Source of the DNA: Artemia franciscana
Taxonomy: Eukaryota; Arthropoda; Branchiopoda; Anostraca; Artemiidae
Length of the DNA stretch: 64,000 nucleotides
Assembly: GCF_032884065.1 (NCBI RefSeq)
Contig: NC_088873.1
Span: forward strand, 26,459,658-26,523,657
Direction: 5' to 3'
Shown here: one piece after another, positions 1 to 10,528 of the stretch
Position numbering within the stretch: position 1 is the first letter of the stretch
Layout of the letters: each line of letters begins with the position of its first letter
The notes under the pieces: generated by a model
Told to the model about the DNA's origin: nothing
Database searches by the model: none
Seen by the model: the letters and a program-made list of their open reading frames with translations, nothing else
Position numbers and translations under genes: made by a program

Positions 1-3000
1 AATAATACTGGGTTACTATGGGCCAAGAATCACCCTTTACTAGGTTGCAGCTACCGTCAGAACAACAATAAGTTCAATTTGAATCAAATGACTACAAAAA
101 GTAGGACGTCCTAAGTGTAGGAAAAAAAAGTCTAAATTAAAACAATAAAAATGGTTTTAAAATGAAAACATAATCCCTGAACACATTCGAAGCAAAACAG
201 CAAAATTCAAAAAAATAATAAGCAAAACAGCAGAATTTCACCTGTGACGAAAATTCCCAGGATTCCTTCATGCAAAGAAAAGAAAAGAATAGTCATAATC
301 TAAATCCAATTTGCTTCAATTCACAAGAAACTAAGATTTCTATTACAAAATACTTAGAAACCAAATTTCACTAATCAGAAGATTTCCCACAATCTTGATT
401 TTAACTTGTTTTTTATTGACACTTTGAATTTCGAACACCCTTTTACGATGTTTTAAATTTTGAACCTGACTGTCCAATTTCGAGACTAAAGATTTAAATC
501 CGCATCGTAGCTCTTTTCTTGAAGTGATTCTGTATCAATCTAGACAAAATTTCATACACAAAAATTCCAATCAACTCCATTTCACGAAAAGTAAGATGCA
601 TTGTTTTTACGAAAAACAATTGAAGGATTAATACTATTTCCAAAAAAAAAAACAGAATTCGCAACGTACTTGGTCATGCATGAGCAACAAAAAAAGCTTA
701 GCCTCACTGCACTTTATGGACAGCATTTGCAAATTGTATTTTTACTGTAGGAAAAGTACTAAATCAAAATGTACAAATCATGAAATTAAAAGAATTTAAA
801 ATCCGAGAACATAAGAATTCGAGCAGGTTAGTTGAAAGAAACCAACAAGATCAGGAAATACAAGCATGGAAGAACCAGCGATCTCTTTTGGCTTCTCGGG
901 GTCTTTGTTGCAGATCAGATAAGATTTGGGTAACGTTATATTGGTTAAGGTGGGTTTAAATAAAAAAGGAAATGAAGTTACTAACTGATAGATTGCCACT
1001 GGGCCAAAGAAGAAAGACTATTGGAAGTGAAAGGTCAAAGGCTGGTCCATATTTCTTTCCTATGTATGGAGCTTTGAACGAAAGTATCACTTGATGCGTA
1101 AACGTGGAGAACTGAATGACTGGAGAATTGAAGTGTTTGATAGAAAGGGTTTTCATTTTGAGTAGTTAGTGATAGTGTGTGCGGATGAATGTTCTGTGAG
1201 TGTAAGAAATTTGGTACGATTCCTCCATCTCGCGATGGGTCATAGAATTAAGTTCCTGTAAGATTATGTCAGGATTTTTGCAATTCCGGTGTACGTTTTA
1301 TTCGTTTTATAGATTTTATAATGGATTATGGGCTTTAAGGGATAATAAATTCTGTTTTATTCCCCATTCAAACAAACACTATAGTAACACCAAAAAGAGT
1401 TGTCTTTTTTTTCGTTTAATTCGACTTGAACCAAAGGACCGGCCTAACGATCCAATGTGAGTGCCACTCTTTGTTTAGGCCTCACAGAAAATCCACAAGG
1501 TTCACATAGGATCCTTCAACGCAAGGTGCAAGAACAATGTTCACAGCCGATTATGCTACAAAAAAACCCTGCAGAGAAACTGCATCCAAAATTTCTGCAC
1601 CAATTCGCTAAGACACTTATGACGAAGTCAGCACCAATATCAGATTAAAACACAACTAGTTAAATTAAAAACAAGGTTGAACCTACAAATACGGCAGTTT
1701 ATTATAGTTTACTAGACAACTGCCAAGTTGACCGCAAGTTCTAACTGCAGTTTTGACAAGATTCGAATATTGGAAGATTGCTTCTTCGTTAAGGCCATCG
1801 CCAAATTGTCAGGTAAATTTTTCAGAGGAGCTAAAAAGGAGCCATTCATATACTTAAGACCGCCTTTATCAACAATTTAAAAGCGTAATTCCCAACATCC
1901 TTAAGTGACTATGCAATGACTACTTAGTGACAGAAGTTGTGACAGGTCAACTAGAGTTTGAGGGTACAACAATAACAGTGGCTTTTATTGCCAAGGGTAA
2001 AAACACTTTCAGCTAGTGTTAGGTCTGAACACATTCTAAGAAACACGAGCGACAGCACTTACGACCGGACTAATGCTTGGTAGGCGAAGTTATTCACGTT
2101 CTCTCTGATTCTTACGGTAATCATATATTACAGCTTTTTTATATGATCTCAGTTTTAAAAGTGAAGTCTTTTTAAGTTTTTTTAGTCTTTATTCAAATTT
2201 TTTTTTTTTTATTTTTGTCGTTTTCCAAATACAGTTTCCGATTTTACGTTTTGTAGGTCGGATTTTCACTTCAAATTGGACTTTCTGCTTCCTTTTATCT
2301 ATATCCAACTTTTAATACATTGTTCCCTAGTTAATCTTTATAGTTTATAGTATGTTTGACACGAAAAAAAACCGCATGGCAATGGCCGCAAAAAGAGGAC
2401 AGTATAAGAATGAAATTAAAACTCAACTCATACTGTTGATCAAAAAGATTAAAGCAAGGAATACCATTTAAAAACACTAATACACGCAAACAAACAAACA
2501 AATTCATCACATAACACCTTAACGATGGGTTATACCCACATGATTAAACCGCTCCAGATTTTTAGTACAAACAAAACACACATTTCCCAAATTCTTTTCC
2601 ACCGAGGCTTATCCTTCTCATCCACTCCAAAAACCTTCTTTCGCAAAACCCTTAACTCTTCGCATTTCCCCGGGAAATGCAACAAATTTTCCTTTCACTC
2701 TCCATACACAGGGCAACTGAAAGGATAACTCTTCATTCCAACCCTTCCCAAATATTATATTCTTCACCCAAGTGGCATAAAATTACGTTTATGATAAATT
2801 ACCCACATAATATCATCCCTAGATAGCCCAGCTCTAAATTATACCTTCTTTTCCCATGTCTCTAATTACCCTAGGATACAAACTAAGAGAGTCAGACGTC
2901 CTGATCTGGCACCCCCACTTCCAAATTTCCTGATCAACTAAAATAGAATATACCTGTTTAGAAACCTCTCCACTTATTATACCTTAAAAAAACAGTGTTC

Positions 3001-3370
3001 CCTTTGCCATTTTTCAGCAATATCATCTGTTTGTTTCCGGTTTCACTTATTTCTTTCACAGCCTTTAACGCATGTCATTACATTTGAGAAAGGAATCCTT
3101 GGTATGAACATGCTTACATAAAAATGGATGCAGAAAAGTACCAAGTCCATTTAAATACAAATACTCAAGATCGATATTTGTATACCCTTTTAACCCTCGC
3201 ACAACCCTTCACATAAACTACATCTCTGAAGTAACCTCACATGTCATATACATTTTCTATTCTATATTAGTCACTGAAAATAATAATAGCTCACTCTTTC
3301 TGCAAAACCTAGATTAAATATGAGCCATTACTACATCTATGGTTGCTCAAAAGAAAAGAAGGCATCTTAC
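1..3370. other. unassigned sequence, TMX3 downstream region
   Basis: This is AT-rich DNA without a convincing long reading frame. It should contain or precede the remaining TMX3 exons, of which only the weak candidate at 826..894 was seen. The first 15 bases or so after position 10 (GGTTACTATGGGCC) recur in reverse at about 5965, so part of the edge is repeat-derived. Confidence 0.4.
826..894 (-). CDS. candidate further TMX3-like exon (weak)
   Basis: A minus-strand frame reads KPKEIAGSSMLVFPDLVGFF and then QL. The SMLVFPD...F pattern resembles the LVF-K-D strand that follows the preceding TMX3 exon in family members, and the order and strand are right. A phase-0 start after the AG at 895-896 would join the exon at 3371. 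Against it, there is no convincing polypyrimidine tract directly before it and no consensus donor at its right-hand end. The coordinates are approximate, and this could be chance. Confidence 0.25.
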
Positions 3371-3448
3371 CTGCTCAGCACAAGATGGACTTGCAGCAAA
3401 GAAATAGTTAAAGGCCAGATACTTCTTTGCAGCTGCTTCATATTTATC
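3371..3448 (-). CDS. TMX3: TMX3-like exon: second thioredoxin-like domain segment
   Basis: This 78-nt, 26-codon phase-0 exon lies between a CTGATTTTAG acceptor and a CAG|GTAAGA donor. It encodes DKYEAAAKKYLAFNYFFAAS followed by PSCAEQ, matching the TMX3 segment that follows the domain junction (a helix rich in K, Y and A, then a YFF-A-S strand). It joins in frame to the exon at 13875. The following exon should be within or beyond the 3.4 kb to the left; one uncertain candidate is at 826..894. Confidence 0.88.
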
Positions 3449-3686
3449 CTAAAATCAGACGACAAAGCTAAATTACTAAATTGAACCTCCTGTGTCATCT
3501 AACCAGAATTGTTAACTTGAAATGATTATAAAATTAGCCTTTTGCGTCCCACTATACATTATTTGCTAAACAGGCCCTAAATACCTGAACCAGTGAAAAT
3601 TAGTACACATTCCCTACTTAAAAATGACAAATAAAATCATCTTTCTCAGCTGAACCTTATTTTAAAACCGAGGATCAAATAGACAG

Positions 3687-3721
3687 CTTATTCCTAGCCT
3701 ATTCCTAAGGCTAGGAATAAG
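3687..3721. repeat. 14-bp perfect inverted repeat at LINE copy 1 5' junction
   Basis: CTTATTCCTAGCCT (3687-3700) and AGGCTAGGAATAAG (3708-3721) are exact reverse complements around a 7-base loop, ATTCCTA. The right arm is LINE sequence, homologous to about 12196 onward in copy 2. The left arm is therefore an inverted copy of the first LINE bases at the truncation point. Confidence 0.85.
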
Positions 3722-4403
3722 TGAAGATGAACAGGTGACATTAGGTAACGAAAAGATTGATCAGGTTGGGAGCTTCAGTTACCTTGGTAGTATTATTAGT
3801 AAAGATGGTGGGAGCAGTGAAGATGTTAAAAGTAGAATAGCTAAAGCTCAGGGTGTTTTTTCACAGTTAAAAAAAGTTTGGAAGAATAGAAAGATAAGCC
3901 TACAAACCAAGATTAGAATATTGGAAGCTACAGTGATGACAGTGGTCAAATATGGCTCTGAAGCATGGGCACTCCGAAAAGCAGATGAAAATTTACTAGA
4001 TGTTTTCCAGAGAAATTGCCTACGGATTGTTCTGGGTACCCGGCTGACTGACCGTATTTCAAACAGTAGGTTGTACGAAAAGTGTGGTTCAATCCCGCTT
4101 TCTGGGGCTATAATGAAAGAAAGGTTGAGATGGCTAGGCCACGTTCTACGGATGAAAAATGACAGATTACCGAAGATTGTCCTTTTTGGCCAACCGTCTG
4201 GGGCTACACGGAAAGCAGGTCGTCCTTGTCTGGGTTGGGAGGATGTCATAAATAAAGATTTAAAGGAAATGAGAACTTCCTGGGAGGGTGTAAAGAGAGA
4301 GGCTTTAAATAGATTAGGTTGGAGGAGGAGCGTGCGTAGCTGTGTTGGCCTCGAGCGGCTTGGTGCTGCAGTGAGTTATTAGTAGTAGTAGTAGTAGTAG
4401 TAT
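3708..4403 (+). mobile_element. RTE-type LINE, 5'-truncated copy 1 with (TAG)n tail
   Basis: A reading frame of about 216 codons (3735..4382) encodes the C-terminus of an RTE-like reverse transcriptase protein: VGSFSYLGSIISKDGG, YGSEAWALRKADENLLDVFQ, RWLGHVLRM and the GRPCLGWEDV tail region. The stop codon merges into a run of about eight TAG triplets, the usual microsatellite tail of RTE elements. It is nearly identical to the copies at 10529 and 31567 but carries several private differences (for example GAGCGGC where the others have CAGGCGGC). The 5' junction lies in a 14-bp inverted repeat described separately. No clean target-site duplication was found. It lies in the TMX3 intron between the exons at 3371 and 13875. 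Confidence 0.9.
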
Positions 4404-7400
4404 TAGCGATTATCACGCATGCTAATTGCTTCTCCTTCATCAACTAGCGATTGCCGCAAAATCCTAGCGATAGGTCTGATTGTAAAATTGTTTATAACTT
4501 AAGAGGTCAATGTCGGGCATCAGATAGTGGAATGAGGTCCAATTTATACCCAATTCTGGAACATTCCTTTAATACCCTAATTTACATATATTAATTTTAA
4601 AACACTTTTCCATAACAAAAATAAAAATCAAAGAAGTAAAGAGAGATGTCAAAGCCTAAAACATGTATAAATATAGTTATGTAGTAAGTCAGAATTAAAA
4701 AGAACAGGAAATGCTATAACAGGTTAAATAGAACTTAAAACGAGGAGAAATAGAGATCAATAATCAAATCTTAAATGAAAATAAATTGTCACAAACAAGA
4801 ATAGTGCTACAGCCTTCTTAAACCTTTTAAAGTTTAGTGTCATTTACATTTTACTGCAAATGATTTGTATCTAATTAGTGAGCTTCTTTGAATAATATTA
4901 ACGATGACAGAATAAAATCGCTATGCTATTAAATGCTTACAAACAAGAGCAAGGCTAAGGCCCTTTCAAATCCTCGAAAAGGCCAATGTCTTTTGTGCTC
5001 AATGGATAACGATATATATTTCAAATAGCGTGTTTTTTCTATTAGCAAAATACAATTTGTTACGTCTATTTTCAATGCTGTCTGCAGGATGGGGGCAAGA
5101 TGGTTCGAATCCAATAAGAGGCCAGAAATTCAGCCAATTTTCAATCCATGTGTTTAAAATTCCCCTTCCCATCAATCCAAAATTTTAGACCGAGAATATT
5201 ATTAAGAAATGTTGCTCAAAACTACGACCGATCAAATATTTTGAATGAATATTCCAACTACGCCGAGAATTTTAATCCAACATTTGGTTCTTAGGCAGAA
5301 AAGCTGAAAAATTTTTCTACACATAATTCCACAAATAATCTTTTAAAAAAAAGATGCAGAAAAGCTGGCCAAGCGAGGCACGAACGGTTACCTCAATATC
5401 AGCACACACAAAAAAAGAAGAATTTTGCAATAAGTATATTTTAATGTTCCATATTCACAGGTCAATTAACAATCTTTGATATTTGCTTTCTTAACTTCAG
5501 CTTAGATTACCGAGATGACTCAATTGGAATTCTATCATTCAACTTAGACTTGCTTGAAATTAATGATCTTGGTATCTAACTGAAGATCTAGACATTTCAT
5601 AACTAACAGAACAATTCGATATACCCTAAAACGCGAAAGAACCAAAGATAAAAAAAAACTACTAGGATCTTGTATGTAAAATATCATATTGTAATATTGA
5701 CTTCTCTTATATGTTTCAAATCTAACAAATTCAAGAAAAAAAAAGTTACCAAGTATTTTCACTACTTTATTTTGGTTAAAGATTTGCATAATAATTCAAA
5801 ATAAGAAGCAATTAGAGAATAGTAAATAATTTCAAAGTTGACATCAGCCATATCAAATTAAAACAAGCAGAAATTGATTGTAAAAAGGCTTTCCCAAAAA
5901 AAGGTTCCTCATAGAACCGGTTGCTCCCGTAAGGGCAACCAAGTACAAAAATGAACCAGGGCCCATAGTAACCAAAAGCTTAGAAATACTTTTTGAAAAC
6001 AAAAATTGTCAACTGAAATTACAACTAAAGATTAGTAGTAACAAAGTCACAACCAACCCATTCTTAAAGTGAACAAAATAACCATAAAAAAGAGAGGCCC
6101 CCTTAGACTCTTTAGAGGCTAAATTGTCATCTGCAATCTACTGAAAATAAAACGCAATTTCAACAGTTTTTCTCTTATCATCATAAAATGGAAAAATCTG
6201 AAGTACTTTCTATAATATATCATAATAATTTACACAATTAATCTTCACTAGTCTTATGCACGGTATATTTCCTTCAATATTTTCTTTCTTGCTAGTATAT
6301 TCCTATCAATTGCAGAGAAGATCAACTGCTGAATCATTTGCAGACTAGTCAATTCAAAATGCTGCTCAAGAAATCTAAGCAGATTGCTTGAGAACCACCA
6401 TTACGGAAACTACCGCAAAAAAACTATCCGTTATGAATAATTAATTCAAATATCAATTTTCTATACTGTGGAATTAAACTAAAACAATTGAAAAATTAAA
6501 AAAAAATGTCATTTTAAAGTAATAAAATTAAATTAAAAGCACCAAATGTAATTATTCTAAAGGCATTCTTTTTTTTTCCTGTAAACTAGATTAGTGCTGT
6601 AATTTTCTTTGTTTTTATGCATGTTTTGGCTAATGAAAAACACAACGTTCAAATTTCACATTTTTTTCCCCAGTAAAGCGCAATTTAAACTAACCTATAA
6701 GAGGGTTTTAACTTTTAAAGGGAGGTAACCCCACTGTTACTTGGAGTAGGCCTTAATTATAATCCTTTATTAGTAATCTGATTTTATTTTTGTGTTGTTG
6801 ATAAGATGATGGCAATTGAACAAATACACTTATCACAATACAAATCATTTTCAATTAAACCCGAATGGGGAGGGGGTGGTAGCGACAATCTTCTCATGGT
6901 GCTCCTAAGAGTAGTACACATAAATAATGCCCTATTAATGCTATTTTTATTGTAATCGTCAAGCTACTGGCCGTCCTGCCCAGTGTCTGACCACGGGACA
7001 TGGTTTGCGGAATACACTTCCAAGATTTGATGAACTAAAGCCAGCAATGACTGCCTAAATCATTCCAAAAGTCAATCGCCTTAGACATATGAGGCTCCAG
7101 CCGTGGCGCAAGTAAAGATACCTTGAGGAGCAATCCAGGTGGGAGAAATAAGTTCTCCAAGTATTATCGTCAGTGAGGATCAAGCCGCTAGCCACCGATC
7201 GCTAGTGAGTGGTAGGTAAGTCTCCCCTCTCTTTTGAGGGACGAATGTTGCCGGCCCAAACTGGTCTAAAGCTGGCGGGTGGGGTTCCAGGGATGAGGGG
7301 AAACAATGTTGGACATCTTGACACTGCCAAGGAAACCTCTTCTATAAAGGGGAAGGCAGGAGATAGGTAAACTCTACCTCAAAATACCGCGCTCGAAAGG

Positions 7401-8424
7401 GCATCAATAGCACAGTGACTATTGGCGTTGTACTTTTTATAAGTGTGAAGGCAATAGGCCTTTGTGGTCGCTTTTTTGAGTCTGCCCATATTATTAGCAA
7501 ACTCAAATAACACTATAGCCTTTGGAGTGTTTAAGGGGGCAGCAACCCAAGGTTTCTTTGTATTTACTTTTGTTAGTTTTATACTCTTTTATTTATCCAT
7601 AGCAAAGCCGTTCAAAGGGGGGGCAGGGCAAGTTATCCCACGCGTTGTGGCTTGGGGGCGGCTGAGGGATTGTCCACTTCGATCAAATTTTTCACTTTAA
7701 TTTGGCGTTGTTTGCTTATATTTAAATTGGGAGGGGCGATGTAATTTATTTTTCCCTGGCCACCAGCAACCCCAGGAACGGCTCTGATCCATTGTAATAT
7801 ATGTTAGTTTTGAGTTTGACGTGAATCTTAATTTTAATATGTTCATTTAATTTATTAATTTACCTTATTTTCAAGGAATTTATTTTATTATGTTCATCTT
7901 AAGTTTGACTTATTATATGACTTTATGTTTGCTCATTTAAGGTTTCGATATCATTATTTTATTTTTCTTCAAATATTTTTTTTGAAAAAAAGTATTTATA
8001 GAAATTAATCGGCAAGAAGTGATATTGACATTTTCCCAGAATTACAGAATAGGAAAACCAACAGTCAAAAGATTCCCCAAGTTCAAGATCGTTTATAACA
8101 TATCTACAATAAAAACACAAAATTAATACATTCCCCCCAGTGAGCTCCATGACCCTAAAAACAGGGAAAGAGGAAATAAAAAATGAATCACATAAAAAAA
8201 AGCAACCTGATGCCAATTGTGACAATGTATAAATTCAAATCATGCAATAATGGATTCAACACAGAAGGCAAAAAAACAATAACAACAAAAAAACACATTA
8301 ACAAAAAACACATATAAAAAAGAGAAACTAGAATCAGTCAAGTAATAAGCTTTTCGCCTAAACAAATAGGTCAGACACTGCTATTGTGTTTACACAAAGT
8401 TAGATTTGTTTCTGTAAGATATTA
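4404..8424. other. TMX3 intron sequence, mostly unassigned
   Basis: No exon or recognisable element was found in most of this 4-kb stretch. A patch at about 6960-7420 is clearly richer in G and C than its surroundings and is listed separately. Short frames here look random. Confidence 0.4.
6960..7420. other. GC-richer patch of unknown origin
   Basis: This 460-bp segment (containing for example GGCTCCAGCCGTGGCGCAAG and GCTGGCGGGTGGGGTTCC) stands out in base composition from the AT-rich intron on both sides. It has no long frame and no tRNA-like fold that I could complete. The style resembles the 5' untranslated part of a LINE or the body of an old SINE, but no second copy is visible in this window. 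Confidence 0.35.
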
Positions 8425-10157
8425 CATAAAAAACTAGTTTTTTTAACTGAAAGTAAGGAGCGACATTAAAACTTAAAACGAACAGAAAATACTCCGTATA
8501 TGAAATGGGTTGTCCCCTCCGCAATCCCTCGCTCTTTACGCAAAAGCTTTTAATTGTTTTAAAAAGCAGAATTGTGGCAAAGAGTCAAACTTTAGCGTAA
8601 AGAGCGATGGATTGCGGAGGGGACAACCCATTTCATATACGGAGTAATTTCTGAACGTTTTAAGTTTTAATGTCGCTCCTTACTTTCAGTTAAAAAACTA
8701 GTTTTTTTATGTAATTTTTGAATGTTTTTGAATTAATGTATGTTTGATTTTGGCTCTCCACACATAAATTATTAAAATACAATTTGCATATTAATTCCTT
8801 TTTTGGCTAAATGGCTTTCTCTTAGTTTTGATCAAACGATTTTGAGAAATAAGGGATAGGGAAGGAGGCCTAGTAACCATGCAATTTTTTTCGGTTACAT
8901 AAAAAAGCAGCTATAAATTATAATTTTTAACGAATTTTTTTATTGGTAAAATATACGTAACTTAAGAATTAACTTACGTAACAAACTTTTATATTCTTTA
9001 ATTTTTATTATGTATATGAGGGGGTTTGTACCCTCGTTAATACCTCGTTCTCTACACTAAATCGTAAGTTTTATCCCAATTCTTTAAGAATGACCCCGGA
9101 ATCAGAAAGGCCGTAGAATAAATAGTTGAAATTACTAAAAATACTATAGCATAAAGAGCGAGGTATTTATCTCCTCCTAAATACCACACTCTTTATGCTA
9201 AAGTATTTTTAGAGCCCCTCATATGCGTAATAGTCTCTGTTCGTTTTAAGTTTCAATGCTACTCTTTACTTCCAATTGAAAAAACTTTTCCATGTTAATT
9301 TTTTTATGTTTTTTTTTTATAGTAATTTTAGAAAATTCTGCGCCCTTTTCATTGAATTTCTGTTCCCTCATGACATATTTCTCCAAGGAAAGATCCTCCT
9401 ACATAGCACCCCCCCTCAACCCCACCCCGAAACCAAAAAAAAATCCCCTGAAAACAACTGTACACTTGCCAATAACCATTATTATATGTAAACACTGGTC
9501 GAAGTTTGTAACTTGCAGCCCCTCCCCCAGGGACTGTGGGGGAGTAAGTCATTCCCAAAGACATAGTTATTAAGGTTTTTGACTATGCGGAACATAATGG
9601 CTATCTCAAAATTTCGATCTGTAGACTTTGGAGAAAAAATGAGCGTGGGAGGGGGCGTAGATGCCCTCCAATTTTTTTGGTCACTTAAAAAGGGCACTAG
9701 AACTTTTCATTTCCGTTAGAATGAGCCCTCTTGCGACATTCTAGGACCACTTGATCAATACGATGACCCCTGGGAAAAAAAAAACAAACAAATAAACACG
9801 CACCCGTGATTTGTCTTCCGGCAACAAATACGAAATTCCACTTTTTTGTAGATAGGAGCTTGAAAATTTTGCTAAAGGGTTCTCTGATACGCCGAATGCG
9901 ACGGTGTGATTTTCGTTAAGATTCTGTGACTTTTATGGGGTGTTTCCCCCTATTTTCTAAAATAAGACAAATTTTTCCAGGCTCGTAACTTTTGATGACA
10001 AAGACTAAATTTGATGAAACTAATATATTTAAAATCAGCATGAAAATCTGATTCTTTTGATGTATATTTTAGCATCAAAATTTCGTTTTTTAGAGTTTCG
10101 TTTACTATTGAGCCGGGTTGCTCCTTACTACAGGGTTCGTTACCACGAACTGTTTGA
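8425..10157 (+). mobile_element. large non-coding foldback element, copy a (forward)
   Basis: This element of about 1.73 kb opens with a near-perfect hairpin of roughly 110-bp arms (8431-8541 and 8594-8706). It continues with a second hairpin around 9120-9290 and ends in GCTCCTTACTACAGGG followed by TTCGTTACCACGAACTG. Both ends carry GTAAGGAGC-type sequence in opposite orientation, so the element has short terminal inverted repeats. The motif AAAACGAACAGAAATTA and its reverse recur at each arm. A reverse-oriented copy is at 58454-60236, and shortened copies are at 18428, 18978 and 19884. No transposase is encoded, so it is probably a non-autonomous DNA element; family membership is unknown to me. 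It lies in a TMX3 intron. Confidence 0.75.
8431..8706. repeat. long hairpin (about 110-bp arms) at the head of foldback copy a
   Basis: The left arm (8431-8541), beginning AAACTAGTTTTTTTAACTG and ending GCTCTTTACGC, is mirrored by the right arm 8594-8706, with about 52 bases between them. The mismatches are few. The same hairpin is present at 59943-60236. As a unit it looks like a MITE with very long inverted repeats. Confidence 0.85.
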
Positions 10158-10513
10158 TTAATTGAGGAAAAGTTTCCCGAAAAGAAGCTTTTCACCGAAA
10201 ATCAAAAAGCCACATTAAACCTCAACGAGCATAATAGGGTCATGCTATAATTCAAACTTGAAACGAACAGAAATTACTATGAACGAATAAATGTTAACCA
10301 AAACGAACAGAAATTAAAATGTCGATGGGAAAAAATAGCCTCTTTTTGAAACCCATTTTTGGAGGGAACGTGTCCAAGACTATTTGTTTTACATTGCGTT
10401 TCCCTTGGCCCAAGGATTTAAGGCTGTAAGTTTTAAACTGATCTAAGCAGGTTCTTTGGTCAAACCTCAGAGCACCCTAGCATCCCTTTCTTCCAAAAAA
10501 AGTTTTGCCCCTT
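10158..10513. other. short repeat-like spacer
   Basis: This segment contains two copies of the ACGAACAGAAATTA motif (about 10265 and 10302), as in the foldback family, and then unassigned sequence up to the target-site duplication of RTE copy 2. Confidence 0.4.
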
Positions 10514-10528
10514 AGTAAAAGCAACGAT

